A stretch of 38,410 nucleotides of DNA, taken from NCBI GenBank assembly GCA_003136415.1, contig PLEI01000021.1:827-39236 (forward strand), read 5' to 3'. Shown here one piece after another: positions 24,209-33,227 of this stretch. Source of the stretch: Acidimicrobiaceae bacterium. GTDB lineage: Bacteria; Actinomycetota; Acidimicrobiia; Acidimicrobiales; RAAP-2. Every line of letters starts with the position of its first letter. Position 1 is the first letter of the stretch. The translations under genes and the position numbers were made by a program. The notes below the pieces were generated by a model. The model ran no database searches. It was not told where the DNA came from and saw only the letters and a program-made list of their open reading frames with translations.

Positions 24209-24392
24209 GGAGACCTTCCGGAATTCAACACTGGAGTTGTGCATCAGTCACATTGACTGGATTGGGCAGAATGGTACACCTGGGGCACGCGGTGAGCACC
24301 GCTCATTCTGAGAGATGATTCAGCACAAAATTCGCGGCCTCCAGGCCCTACTGCGTCGTCAGAATCAGGCGCCGGGACTTGGTCGCTGGTAC

Positions 24393-24599
24393 CTAGGCGG
24401 TGGTGCGGCGCGCGGGCTTGGTGACCTTGCCCGAGCGAAGACATCCGGTACACACGTTCATGCGAACCGGCGTCGCACCCACGAGGGCCCGCACGCGCTG
24501 GATGTTGGGGTTCCAACGACGCTTGGTGCGCCGGTGCGAGTGCGAGACGTTCATGCCGAAGGACGGCTTCTTGCCGCAGATTTCGCAGACTGATGCCAT
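24393..24599 (-). CDS. rpmB: Ribosomal protein L28 (zinc-type)
   Basis: The 68-residue large-subunit protein starts at ATG 24597-24599, with AAGGAG 9 bases upstream. It has the L28 signature [21 protein letters not shown] and a full zinc-binding set C5, C8, C50 and C53 (CEIC and CTGC), the Cys-containing form found in zinc-replete bacteria. Residues 38-48 ([12 protein letters not shown]) are the usual strand. A longer in-frame upstream extension exists but has no homology and overlaps the divergent promoter. It is divergent from the fatty-acid kinase-like gene, the usual arrangement rpmB < > DAK2 gene in Gram-positive bacteria. Confidence 0.95.
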   Translation of the reverse strand: MASVCEICGKKPSFGMNVSHSHRRTKRRWNPNIQRVRALVGATPVRMNVCTGCLRSGKVTKPARRTTA

Positions 24600-24664
24600 G
24601 ATGAACTTCTCCTTCGTCACAGACGTCGCCCAATGCGACGCCTCGTTAAACTGAATGACCATTG

Positions 24665-24670
24665 TAGCAT
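24665..24670 (+). promoter_or_regulatory. Candidate -10 box for a leaderless transcript
   Basis: TAGCAT fits the actinobacterial TANNNT -10 pattern and ends 8 bases before ATG 24679. No ribosome site precedes either ATG (24655 or 24679), so leaderless translation from 24679 is the best fit. Confidence 0.35.
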
Positions 24671-24678
24671 CGCTACCG

Positions 24679-26304
24679 ATGACCTCTCTCACCACTCTCT
24701 CGGCCGCGGACCTCACACGAGCCGTGACTACCTACGCCGGGCTGCTGCGCGCTCAGCGCGACGTTATCAACCGACTCAACGTTTATCCGGTTCCTGACGG
24801 GGACACCGGGACGAATATGACCCTGACCCTGGAGTCGGTAGTCGCCGACGTCAACGCCCTGGGCAGTGAAGTCACCATGTCCGAGGTCTGCCGGGCGATT
24901 GCCCAGGGTTCGCTGATGGGAGCGCGCGGCAATTCCGGGGTGATCTTGTCGCAGATGCTGCGAGGACTGATCCAGGGCTTCTCGACCGACGCCGTTGACG
25001 CCACGCAACTAGCCGCGGGTTTGGTGCGCGCCGACGTGCTCGCCCGCCAGGCGGTCGCGCGCCCCGTCGAAGGGACAATTCTTTCGGTAGCGCGCGCCGC
25101 CGCCAAGGGCGCTCAAAATGCCTCGTCGCTCGAGTCCGTGGTGCACGGAGCGCGCGACGCCGCGCGCGTGGCGCTCGCCAAGACGCCCGAGCAGCTCGCG
25201 GTATTGAAACAGGCCGGTGTGGTGGACTCCGGCGGCACCGGCCTCGTGTTGTGGTTCGACGCCCTGTGTTACGTGGTCGCGGGCGACCCGCTGCCCGAGA
25301 CGCCCGACATCGACTCGCTCAGGGCGCTGCCGCCGATGCACGAGGCCGGCGAGGGCGGCATCAGCGATCTCAAGTATGAAGTGATGTTCCTGCTCGACGC
25401 CAACGACGAGAGACTGCCGGCATTTCGCGCCGCCTGGGAGGACCTGGGCGACTCGATCGTCATCGTCGGAGGTGAGGGCCTCTATAACTGCCACATCCAC
25501 TCCAATGACGTGGGCGCTTCGATTGAGGCCGCGCTCGACGCGGGGCGTCCGCGTCAGATCCGTGTCACCGACTTGTCCGACCAGGTAATTGAGGAGCGCT
25601 GGGTTCGCGAAGCCAACGTCCTGCCCGACGCACCCGCGACCCCCGCTCCGACGACGGCCGTCGTGGCCGTCGTCGTGGGCGAGGGAGTGGGAAGGATCTT
25701 TCAGACGCTCGGGGTGCGAGAACTCGTCAAGGGCGGTCAGTCGATGAATCCTTCGACCGCCGAACTCGTGGACGCGGTACGCGCGACGGGCTCGTCACAG
25801 ATCGTGATTCTGCCGAACAACCGCAACATTCGTGCAGTCGCCGAACAAGTCAATTCACTCGTCGAACTCGACGTGCGCGTGGTGGCGACAGACTCCATTG
25901 TCGAGGGCTTCGCCGCTCTGCTGAGCTACGACCCCGACGCCGGTGTCGAAGAGAACTTCCAGTCGATGACGGACTCGGCCCAACACGTCATCGCCGGGGA
26001 AGTCACGCGCGCGGTGCGCGACACCCAGACCGACGCCGGTGAAGTGAAGACCGGCGACTGGATCGGACTCGGTGCCGGGGGAGTATTGGCCATTGCGCGA
26101 AGCGTCGAAGACGTCAACGCGCTATTGCTCGGCCGATTGGTCAAGGACGAGCACGAACTCCTGACCATCATCGAGGGTGAGGGTTCCACCAAGGACGCCA
26201 CCTTGGCGTTGAGGCAGTTCGCCACCGAACACTTCCCGAAGCTCTGCGTCGAAGTGCACCACGGCGGTCAGCCCCTCTACCCCTACCTCTTCGGAGTCGA
26301 GTAG
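24679..26304 (+). CDS. fakA: DAK2/DegV-type fatty acid kinase-like protein (FakA/YloV family)
   Basis: The 541-residue protein starts with a DhaL (DAK2) ATP-binding domain: [18 protein letters not shown], whose DGDTGTN coordinates Mg-ATP, then [20 protein letters not shown] and [13 protein letters not shown] middle linker domain follows ([18 protein letters not shown], then [12 protein letters not shown]-like [16 protein letters not shown]). The C-terminal part is DegV-like ([29 protein letters not shown], ending [15 protein letters not shown]). FakA phosphorylates fatty acids held by FakB proteins. No FakB lies in the window. The end is 5 bases from recG, so the genes are cotranscribed. ATG 24655 is an alternative start. 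Confidence 0.88.
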   Translation: MTSLTTLSAADLTRAVTTYAGLLRAQRDVINRLNVYPVPDGDTGTNMTLTLESVVADVNALGSEVTMSEVCRAIAQGSLMGARGNSGVILSQMLRGLIQGFSTDAVDATQLAAGLVRADVLARQAVARPVEGTILSVARAAAKGAQNASSLESVVHGARDAARVALAKTPEQLAVLKQAGVVDSGGTGLVLWFDALCYVVAGDPLPETPDIDSLRALPPMHEAGEGGISDLKYEVMFLLDANDERLPAFRAAWEDLGDSIVIVGGEGLYNCHIHSNDVGASIEAALDAGRPRQIRVTDLSDQVIEERWVREANVLPDAPATPAPTTAVVAVVVGEGVGRIFQTLGVRELVKGGQSMNPSTAELVDAVRATGSSQIVILPNNRNIRAVAEQVNSLVELDVRVVATDSIVEGFAALLSYDPDAGVEENFQSMTDSAQHVIAGEVTRAVRDTQTDAGEVKTGDWIGLGAGGVLAIARSVEDVNALLLGRLVKDEHELLTIIEGEGSTKDATLALRQFATEHFPKLCVEVHHGGQPLYPYLFGVE

Positions 26305-26309
26305 TCACG

Positions 26310-28520
26310 GTGGCCGAACTGGCGCCTCGACGTCTGCGTGCGCTCGGTGACATCGCGGTGAGTCAGTTGCGCCACATCGGACCCAAGCGCACCGAGGCGC
26401 TCTCCTCCTTGGGCCTCGAGACCGTCTTTGACCTGCTGACGCTCTATCCGCGCCGCTACATCGACCGCACTCGCCAGGTGGACCTGTCGGATCTCATGGT
26501 CGGCGACGAAGCAGCGGTGTTCGGCGAAGTGAAGTCATCCTCATCGCGGCGCACGCGCCAGGGTAAGTCGTTGGTGGACGTGTCAATCGTCGACCACGGC
26601 GAGACCATGAAGATTGCCTTCTTCAATCAGCCCTGGCGCGCTGCTCAACTGGTGGCCGGGGTGCAAGCCATCTTCTTTGGCAAGGTGAGCGACTTTCGCG
26701 GCACGCGCCAAATGACGAATCCGGTGGTGGACGTCATCGTCGGTACCTCGGGCGAGGAGCGTGACGCCAGCCGTGTCGGCGGTATCGTCGCGCTCTACCC
26801 GGCCTCGGGCAAGGCCGGAGTGACCAGTTGGGAGATGGGGGGCTTCGTCGAGGAGTCCCTGAAACGGGCCGGACCGCTGCTCGATCCGCTCGACGCGGAT
26901 CTTCGTCGCGACCACTCACTCGTCGACCGCACCGCGGCGTATTGGGGGATTCACATCCCCGGCGATATGGCCGAAGTTCCTCCGGCGCGGCGCCGATTGG
27001 TCTTCGATGAATTTCTTCGCCTGCAGCTTCTCCTCGCCCTGCGTCGTCGTCGTCTGGAGGAGAGTTCCGCGGGTGTGCGACATCCCTTTGACGAGCACGA
27101 CCTCGATGTCTCGCCCGGGTCGCTCTCGGGTGAGGACTCGTCGCTGGTGCGTCAATTCCTCGCGGCGCACCGCTTCGCATTGACCGGTGCTCAGCGCCGC
27201 GTCTTGGCCGAAATCGGGAGCGACATGTCCTCCGCCTTGCCCATGCACCGGCTGCTGCAGGGTGACGTTGGATCGGGAAAGACGGTCGTCGCGTTGGCCA
27301 CGCTGCTGATGGCGGTTGACGGCGGCCGTCAAGGTGCGTTCATGGCCCCGACCGAGGTACTCGCCGAACAGCACGTCGCCGCGCTGCGCGCCGACCTGGC
27401 GGGTCTCACGGTTCGCGACGACGCGGTGCTGGGTGGCGAGCGCGACCTGGTGGTGCAGATGCTCACCGGACGGGTGAAGGGCAAGGAGCGCCAGACAATT
27501 CTGAGTGGTCTGCTCAGTGGTGGGGTCGACATCGTGGTGGGCACGCACGCCCTCTTGACCGATGACGTGAGGTTTGCGTCCTTGGGCGCGGTGATCATCG
27601 ACGAGCAGCACCGCTTCGGCGTGGAGCAGCGCGCGCTATTGCGCGACAAGGGGCGCGAGCACTCCGGCGAGGCCCTCGATCCGGATCTGCTCGTGATGAC
27701 TGCGACGCCGATTCCGCGGACCGCTGCGATGGTGGTGTTCGGTGACCTCGATAGGTCGGTGCTCGACGAGATGCCCGCCGGGCGCCGGTCGATTCGCACG
27801 TCGTGGGCCCAGACGACCCTGGAGGTGCAGGTCGCCTGGCAACGGGTGCGTGACGAGGTCGCCGCTGGTCGGCGCGCCTACGTGATCTGTCCCCTGGTGG
27901 AGGAGTCCGAGCGGGTCGAGGCCACGAGCGCCGTCGCCGAGCGCACGCGTCTGGCCACGCACGAGCTCAAGGGACTCAGCGTCGGCCTCCTGCACGGACA
28001 AATGAAGGGCTCGGAGAAGGACGAGGTGATGGCACAATTCCGTGCGGGCGAGATCCAGGTTCTCGTGGCCACGGTCGTGATCGAAGTCGGCGTCGACGTG
28101 TCCGAGGCTTCGGTCATCGTCATCGAGGACGCCTGGCGCTTCGGGCTCGCGCAATTGCACCAGTTGCGCGGTCGCGTCGGTCGCGGCGACGCGCAGAGTT
28201 ACTGCTACTTGCTCGGCGAAGCGCCCAACGACGAGGGAACCCAACGCCTCGAAGCCCTCGTGAATTCCAACGACGGCTTTGCGTTGGCGGAAATCGACCT
28301 CGATATCCGCGGCGAAGGCACGCTGTTAGGTGCGCGACAACGCGGTCGTAGTGATTTGCGTTTGGCGAGCCTGCGGCGTGACGAGGAGATCCTGAACGAA
28401 GCGCGCCAAGTGGCCCTAGAACTCGTCGCCACGGACGGCCTGCGTGACAACGAGGATTTAGTCGACGAGCTGCGCCTCTTCGTCGACGACGAGGAGGCGC
28501 GGTACCTCTTTCGCTCGTGA
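26310..28520 (+). CDS. recG: ATP-dependent DNA helicase RecG
   Basis: RecG unwinds stalled forks and branched DNA in recombination repair. The 736-residue protein has an N-terminal helix (IGPKRTEALSSLGLETVFDLLTLYPRRYID), an OB-fold wedge domain (~65-145, AVFGEVKSSSSR onwards) and superfamily 2 motor motifs: Walker A GDVGSGKT (318-325), PTEVLAEQH (348-356), motif II DEQH (431-434), motif III TATPIPRT, motif V LVATVVIEVGVDV and motif VI QLHQLRGRVGRGD. The C-terminal TRG region follows. The start is GTG 26310. In relatives rsmD follows directly; here about 4.7 kb of accessory DNA separates them. Confidence 0.96.
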   Translation: MAELAPRRLRALGDIAVSQLRHIGPKRTEALSSLGLETVFDLLTLYPRRYIDRTRQVDLSDLMVGDEAAVFGEVKSSSSRRTRQGKSLVDVSIVDHGETMKIAFFNQPWRAAQLVAGVQAIFFGKVSDFRGTRQMTNPVVDVIVGTSGEERDASRVGGIVALYPASGKAGVTSWEMGGFVEESLKRAGPLLDPLDADLRRDHSLVDRTAAYWGIHIPGDMAEVPPARRRLVFDEFLRLQLLLALRRRRLEESSAGVRHPFDEHDLDVSPGSLSGEDSSLVRQFLAAHRFALTGAQRRVLAEIGSDMSSALPMHRLLQGDVGSGKTVVALATLLMAVDGGRQGAFMAPTEVLAEQHVAALRADLAGLTVRDDAVLGGERDLVVQMLTGRVKGKERQTILSGLLSGGVDIVVGTHALLTDDVRFASLGAVIIDEQHRFGVEQRALLRDKGREHSGEALDPDLLVMTATPIPRTAAMVVFGDLDRSVLDEMPAGRRSIRTSWAQTTLEVQVAWQRVRDEVAAGRRAYVICPLVEESERVEATSAVAERTRLATHELKGLSVGLLHGQMKGSEKDEVMAQFRAGEIQVLVATVVIEVGVDVSEASVIVIEDAWRFGLAQLHQLRGRVGRGDAQSYCYLLGEAPNDEGTQRLEALVNSNDGFALAEIDLDIRGEGTLLGARQRGRSDLRLASLRRDEEILNEARQVALELVATDGLRDNEDLVDELRLFVDDEEARYLFRS

Positions 28521-29123
28521 GGCGGCGCGGGCTCGTCGATGCCGGGTCGCGCACGGCCACGCTCGAGGCGGATGATCGGGCACGTGACCTCCGGACACCG
28601 ATCGGTTTCGAGCGCTGTCGGCGTCAGCGGAGCCCGCGTGGTCTGCTCCGTTCACTGCGGAGTTCCCGTGTCGGGTGAATCAGTGACCGGCGTCGACCAC
28701 GGGGTGCGCCCCAGCCCGATGGCGGAGAGGTCGTGCCGTTTATCTTCCTCGTGCGAGATGTCGTGGGGCAAGCTCCCGCGGTCACCGCGTTGGCGCACGG
28801 CAATTGCCGACACGATCCGATTCGCATTGCCGTGAAAGAAGTTCGCCGAGTCCGGCGAGACAGCGCACAACTCGCGCCCGTGGTCCCTTCCGCGAGACGG
28901 GCGAGGTGCTTTCACTATCGGCTCGTGCACTGGCCGAGCGAGCTCAGGATTTTGTCGATGCGCCACAACCCGATGGAGCGTTCGACCCAGTCGAGCACGT
29001 CAGGAGCCAGGCGGCTTCGTCGCCACGGCGTGGTCAAGGAGCGTCGCCCTCGGGTTCTCAAGATAATGGCGTACGGTAGAAATGAGGGGCCTCAGCGTCA
29101 CCGAGAAAGTAATGGAGTTCGCG
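28521..29123. other. 600-bp region without a recognisable gene
   Basis: This lies between recG and the YbjQ-like gene. Several ORFs of 65-130 codons exist on both strands, but they overlap one another, are rich in Arg/Ser/Pro as expected from out-of-frame GC-rich DNA, and lack ribosome sites and familiar motifs. A minus-strand piece near 28930-29010 (VLDWVERSIGLWRIDKILSSL) reads more like real protein but has no start or continuation. It may be decayed coding sequence at the left border of the accessory block. Confidence 0.4.
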
Positions 29124-29471
29124 ATGAGTAATCAAACATCACAGTCGTTTCCCATCACCACTGCGTTGGTGTTTGCGGACCAGACGGTCGTCGAGGACCT
29201 GGGACTGGTCTTTGGGGTCGTCGTGCGATCCATGGGTGTCGCCAAGGGATTCGCCGCGGGCTTCAAAGCATTGGCCGGCGGTGAGGTTACCCAATACACC
29301 AAACTCGTTGAAGACAGCCGCCGGCACGCGATGGACCGCATGATCGAGAACGCGCGACTCCTCGGTGCCGACGCCATCACGGCCATGCGATTCGATTCTT
29401 CCGAGATGGGCCAAGCCCTCACCGAAATAGTCGCGTACGGCACGGCCGTCAAACTCGCGGCACGGAGTTAG
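29124..29471 (+). CDS. YbjQ/UPF0145 family protein
   Basis: This 115-residue protein starts at ATG 29124, with GGAG 7 bases upstream (29114-29117). Upstream in-frame Met codons are weaker. Features are FPITTALVFADQTVVEDLGLVFGVVVRS, a Gly-rich helical start GVAKGFAAGFKALAGGEVTQYTKLVEDSR, and RMIENARLLGADAITAMRFDSSEM with YGTAVKL at the end. This is the order of the YbjQ (Pfam YbjQ_1, putative heavy-metal-binding) fold, which forms pentamers. The function is not established. The next gene, a small membrane protein, starts 5 bases downstream and is probably cotranscribed. Confidence 0.85.
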   Translation: MSNQTSQSFPITTALVFADQTVVEDLGLVFGVVVRSMGVAKGFAAGFKALAGGEVTQYTKLVEDSRRHAMDRMIENARLLGADAITAMRFDSSEMGQALTEIVAYGTAVKLAARS

Positions 29472-29476
29472 CCCCA

Positions 29477-29686
29477 GTGTTTGCCTGGTTGATACCCCTG
29501 ATCTTCTTCGGTATCTTTGCGACGGTGTTCATCATTAGTTTGACCCGACGTCGTCACGGTGAATCCGGGGTCGCCGCGGGGGACTGGACCTCCACGCCCG
29601 AGGTCTTCAAGGATCCCTCGACCGGACGCGTCATGCGAGTGTGGCTCGACCCCGCGGGCCTCCGCCACTACGTACCAGAGAAGTAA
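29477..29686 (+). CDS. Small single-span membrane protein
   Basis: This 69-residue ORF starts at GTG 29477, 5 bases after the YbjQ-like gene. One hydrophobic segment (residues ~3-22, AWLIPLIFFGIFATVFIISL) is followed by TRRRHGESG, which places the C-terminal ~45 residues in the cytoplasm by the positive-inside rule. That tail (TPEVFKDPSTGRVMRVWLDP, then LRHYVPEK) looks like a short beta-rich domain. No family is recognised. The tight spacing suggests it works with the YbjQ-like protein, perhaps as a membrane anchor; this is inference. Confidence 0.6.
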   Translation: MFAWLIPLIFFGIFATVFIISLTRRRHGESGVAAGDWTSTPEVFKDPSTGRVMRVWLDPAGLRHYVPEK

Positions 29687-29890
29687 CGGTTGCCGATGCC
29701 ATCAGGCGACCGGGTTTTCAGCGAGTGCCTGCCCAGAAGAAGTGGCGTTCATTGGTGGCAGCGGCCGGGGTCGAGCGCTCCAGACCACGCGGCCCTTCAC
29801 GATACGAGCACGCCACCATTGTCGACTCATCGGGTGAGCGGCGCCGTCAATTGGTGAGGGCGTGAGGTCGGGGAGTTGGTAATTCCTCAA

Positions 29891-30610
29891 TCACGCACCT
29901 CGCCAGAGAAAAGCTGACGCAGTCCCGTCACCCCACGTCATTGCCGGTGACGGTCGGTGGGCGTCTTGATTCTCCAGCCAACCGGAGTGATGGTGCTCGG
30001 TCCACGAACGACGAACGTGCCCGACCACCATCCCCGAAAGGGCGGGTCGAGTCGAAGGATTCACAATCGCCATAAAGACACGGGAACTCAGAAGGACGAG
30101 ACACACGATGACGGCGGCGCTATGGGGCCCGGCGGCGTCACCGCCTGAATTCCAAGAGTCCAGACCGGTAACAATGAGGGCGGACAGAGCGCCCACGAGG
30201 GACCACGCCAACAATTTTTGACCCACGTTGAATTTTCCCCACGGCACCCTCGAATTTTTGTGGGCAACCGGCGTCAACGTCATTTTCAAACATGTGATGT
30301 CGGTTCGATTAAAAATGAAGAGATCCCTCACTGAGGTGAGGACCATCATGTTGTTCCCAAAAATGAGTGCGACGATTACCCCTACGCCAATGAGTGCGAC
30401 GGCAGTGATGTGCGTTCGCAACAGCGGTCCCGACTCGGCCTCGTCGCCCATTGCCAGCCCGGTCAACAATGCTGCGGAAAATGCGGCCACCACCCACCAG
30501 TGAAGGATTCGCTCGGTGAGAGTGAAACGGTGAACTCGGTCGTCGAGGCGAACGCTCGCGGGTTCGTCAATCAAGAAATCCGGCACTTGCCCTTCGTATG
30601 ACTTCAGCAT
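29891..30610 (-). CDS. b-type cytochrome, formate dehydrogenase gamma-subunit-like
   Basis: The 239-residue protein has four hydrophobic helices (about residues 36-53, 68-88, 133-150 and 161-182) of the cytochrome b561/FdnI type. Likely haem ligands are H37 in ERILHWWVV, H67 in LRTHITAV and H163 in GPHSAAVIV. The loop PWGKFNVGQKLLAW is characteristic of formate dehydrogenase gamma subunits. The cytoplasmic tail has HVRRSWTEHHHSGW. Such subunits take electrons from a catalytic dehydrogenase to quinone. No molybdenum or iron-sulfur subunit gene is adjacent, so it is an orphan here. The start ATG (30608-30610) has GGAAGG upstream at about 13 bases. Confidence 0.8.
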   Translation of the reverse strand: MLKSYEGQVPDFLIDEPASVRLDDRVHRFTLTERILHWWVVAAFSAALLTGLAMGDEAESGPLLRTHITAVALIGVGVIVALIFGNNMMVLTSVRDLFIFNRTDITCLKMTLTPVAHKNSRVPWGKFNVGQKLLAWSLVGALSALIVTGLDSWNSGGDAAGPHSAAVIVCLVLLSSRVFMAIVNPSTRPALSGMVVGHVRRSWTEHHHSGWLENQDAHRPSPAMTWGDGTASAFLWRGA

Positions 30611-30837
30611 GATCGACCCGACCTTCCCCGTTCATACGACCTGGCGAAGTCCAACGCAAACCCTTGGCCGCACTATTCCTAGGGGCCAAGGCCACGTGAC
30701 GCCTACTCAGGCAAGATGGTCATCAATTGGGGCCTGAGCCTGCGAGGGGCATTGGATTCAAGAGGACCGTGGGCGCGGTCACTCCTTCGTTCGTCGTCGC
30801 GTGACGAAGTTCGACCGGCGCCCGTGACGGGGCTTCG

Positions 30838-32973
30838 TCAGTCGCCGAGGAGCGTGAGAAGCATTTCCGTCGCCTCGGCGACGGGCACCGCGGGCGACCA
30901 CAAGAAACCCTGACCCAATTCGCAGTCGAGGTGGTGAAGGCGATCGAGTTGCGCGGACGTCTCGATACCCTCGGCCAGCACCGTCATGTTGAGTTTGTTG
31001 CCCAGGGTGACGATCGCTTCGAGCAAGGTGTCGCTTCGATTCTTGTCGTGCTTGGGGCGAACGAATGACTGGTCAATCTTGATGATCCTCGGATTGAGGG
31101 CGGCGAGATACGACAACGACGAGTAGCCCGTCCCGAAATCGTCGAGCGCGATGCCGATCCTCAACCGGTTCAATTCCTCCATGATGTTCATCGTCTCGGC
31201 GATGTCGACCAGCGCCACGCTCTCGGTGACCTCGAGGATCAGGCGTTCGGGTTGGACGCCGCTGCGTTCGAGTTCCACTTCGAGCAGCGTCACGAGGCCC
31301 GGATCATGGAATTGTCGCGCCGACAGGTTCACGGTGACGCAGGGCACGCCAGCCGCGGCGTCGGTGACTTCCCAGGTGCTCGCCGCGGTTAGGGCTTGTT
31401 TGAGTGCGAACGATCCCAATTCCAGGATCAGTTCGCTCTGTTCGGCGAGGGGAATGAAGACGTCGGGTGGTATCCAGCCGCGAGTGGGGTGGTGCCAGCG
31501 CATGAGGGCTTCGAAACCCACGACGTTCGAGGACGCGATGTCGACGATCGGTTGGTAGTGCATGACGACCTCGCCGCTGGTGAGGGCCTGACGAAGCTCC
31601 TGGACGAGGGCGAAGCGACTCACCGCCTCGTGGCCGATTTGGGGAGTGAACATCGTGACGTGACCGTGACCCTGGCGTTTGGCCTCGTACATCGCGGCGT
31701 CGGCGTTCTGGACGAGTTCGACATTGTTCATGCTGTCGTCGTTCCAGACCACGATGCCGACACTCGCTCGTTGTTGGAGAGTGACCTGATCGAAAGTAAA
31801 GGGCTCCTCGAGAGTTTGGAGCAGACGATGGGCGATGAGCTCCGCTTCGGCGCGTGTCGCCAATCCTTCGGCCAAATAGAGGAATTCGTCGCCGCCGAAA
31901 CGACTCAACGTATCCGTCGATCGAGTCACCTGGCGGAAGCGGCCGGCGATCTCAATCAGCAACTGGTCGCCCACGAGATGGCCGTAGGAGTCGTTGACTC
32001 CCTTGAAGTCATCGAGGTCGAGCAGGAGCACCGCACCCAGGTGCTCGTCGCGAACGGCCCTCGAACGCGCCTGAACGAGCCGGTCGTCGAAGAGCGCCCG
32101 ATTAGCCAGTCCCGTCAGCGGATCGTGGAGCGCCTGAAAGGACAGCTGGGCGGCGAGCGCCCGCTCCTCGGTAACGTCGCGGACCGAGGAGACGAAGTAG
32201 GCGGCCTCGCCATCCTGGTCGCGCGCCGCGCAGATGGATACCTCGGCGACCACGATGCGACCGTTCTTGTGCAAGAACCGTTTGCCGTAGCGATATTCGT
32301 CGACTTGGCCCGACTGGATCAGATCGTAGGCTGCTTCACTGATGCCGATGTCGTCGGGGTAGGTGAAGTGTTTAGAGTCGCTGCCCATCAGCTCGTCCTT
32401 CGAGCGCCCCGACATGCGGCAAAAGGCGCCGTTGACCGCCAGAAAACGACCGTCGCGGTCACTGAAGACCATCGGGGCCATACTTCCTTCGAAAGCGAGG
32501 CGAAAGCGCCGCTCGCTGTCGGCCAGCGACGCGGCGAGCTCCGTCTGGGAATGGTGCGCGTGGCCCCCGGTCGACGGCACCGCGCCGGGCACAGCGTGCG
32601 CGACCTTCTTGTCGCGCACCTCCATCACGATCCACGGCCGGTCGTCGAGGGTCAACCGGGAGAAGGCGAATTCCGCGGGAATCTCGTGGCCATCGCGTTG
32701 AAGGATGTTCAGGTCCTCGCCGAGTGATTCCTCGGCGGTGCGCCACTGGTCAACGCAGTCCATCCACTGGGCAAAATGCGCGTCGCGTTGGCGCGGGGGC
32801 ATGAGAACCCGCACATCCAGTCCCACGAGATCGCCCCGCGGATAGCCAGCGATGTCGGCGAGGTGTTGGTTGAGGTCGCCAATGACGCCGTGATCATCGA
32901 TGAGGGCGGCCCCGCAGGGCAGCGCCTCGAACAGATTCTGCGCTTGAACATGATGATCCTCGAGGAATCTCAC
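30838..32973 (-). CDS. PAS-PAS-GGDEF-EAL cyclic di-GMP protein
   Basis: The 711-residue cytoplasmic signalling protein has no membrane helices. Domains in order are PAS 1 (~10-120), PAS 2 (~150-268, MVFSDRDGRFLAVNGAFCRMSGR and SVRDVTEER), GGDEF (~275-440) and EAL (~450-705). The cyclase site is intact, with G360-F364 reading GGDEF. An inhibitory I-site RxxD (R351-D354) lies five residues before it. The phosphodiesterase site is also intact: E488-A489-L490, DDFGTGYSS (611-619), KID (632-634) and AEGIE. Both synthesis and breakdown of c-di-GMP are therefore possible, tuned by what the PAS domains bind. The start is GTG 32971-32973. Confidence 0.92.
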   Translation of the reverse strand: MRFLEDHHVQAQNLFEALPCGAALIDDHGVIGDLNQHLADIAGYPRGDLVGLDVRVLMPPRQRDAHFAQWMDCVDQWRTAEESLGEDLNILQRDGHEIPAEFAFSRLTLDDRPWIVMEVRDKKVAHAVPGAVPSTGGHAHHSQTELAASLADSERRFRLAFEGSMAPMVFSDRDGRFLAVNGAFCRMSGRSKDELMGSDSKHFTYPDDIGISEAAYDLIQSGQVDEYRYGKRFLHKNGRIVVAEVSICAARDQDGEAAYFVSSVRDVTEERALAAQLSFQALHDPLTGLANRALFDDRLVQARSRAVRDEHLGAVLLLDLDDFKGVNDSYGHLVGDQLLIEIAGRFRQVTRSTDTLSRFGGDEFLYLAEGLATRAEAELIAHRLLQTLEEPFTFDQVTLQQRASVGIVVWNDDSMNNVELVQNADAAMYEAKRQGHGHVTMFTPQIGHEAVSRFALVQELRQALTSGEVVMHYQPIVDIASSNVVGFEALMRWHHPTRGWIPPDVFIPLAEQSELILELGSFALKQALTAASTWEVTDAAAGVPCVTVNLSARQFHDPGLVTLLEVELERSGVQPERLILEVTESVALVDIAETMNIMEELNRLRIGIALDDFGTGYSSLSYLAALNPRIIKIDQSFVRPKHDKNRSDTLLEAIVTLGNKLNMTVLAEGIETSAQLDRLHHLDCELGQGFLWSPAVPVAEATEMLLTLLGD

Positions 32974-33142
32974 GGCCGACTCACTTTCGCTCGTCTCCCT
33001 GTGCCCCAGACGAAGGAGGGAAAACTACTCCCAATTCGAACAATACCCGTGTCCACCGCGTAAAATCGGAATGGTTCGCCGACTGACACGACTGCCGGAT
33101 CGACGTGGTCACTGCGGTGTCCGAGCCTTGCATCTAACTCGC

Positions 33143-33180
33143 CTCCTCGGCGACCGTCGCGAGATTTTGATCGCGAGGAG
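33143..33180 (+). other. Hairpin in the rsmD upstream region
   Basis: CTCCTCG (33143-33149) is complementary to CGAGGAG (33174-33180). A competing inner stem pairs TCGCGA (33157-33162) with TCGCGA (33171-33176) around an 8-base AT-rich loop. The two pairings share 33174-33176 and so exclude each other in part. It sits about 50 bases before the rsmD GTG. It may be a leader structure or only an AT-loop palindrome. Confidence 0.3.
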
Positions 33181-33227
33181 CCGAAGGGAAGTTCGGGACT
33201 GGACCGTCCAGCGCCTACCCTTATGGC

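Noticed and set aside
24600-24716. N-terminal extension of rpmB to a start at 24716
   Set aside because: The extension has no L28 homology and overlaps the start of the divergent gene, while the ATG at 24597-24599 has an AAGGAG site.
28539-28966. Overlapping ORFs of 65-105 codons downstream of recG
   Set aside because: They overlap on both strands, lack ribosome sites and show no family pattern.
29641-29865. A 74-codon plus-strand ORF overlapping the end of the small membrane protein gene
   Set aside because: It has no ribosome site and an Arg/Pro-rich composition, and it overlaps a better supported gene.
31396-32727. A 443-codon open frame on the plus strand
   Set aside because: It is antisense to the PAS-GGDEF-EAL gene, whose motifs are complete on the other strand.
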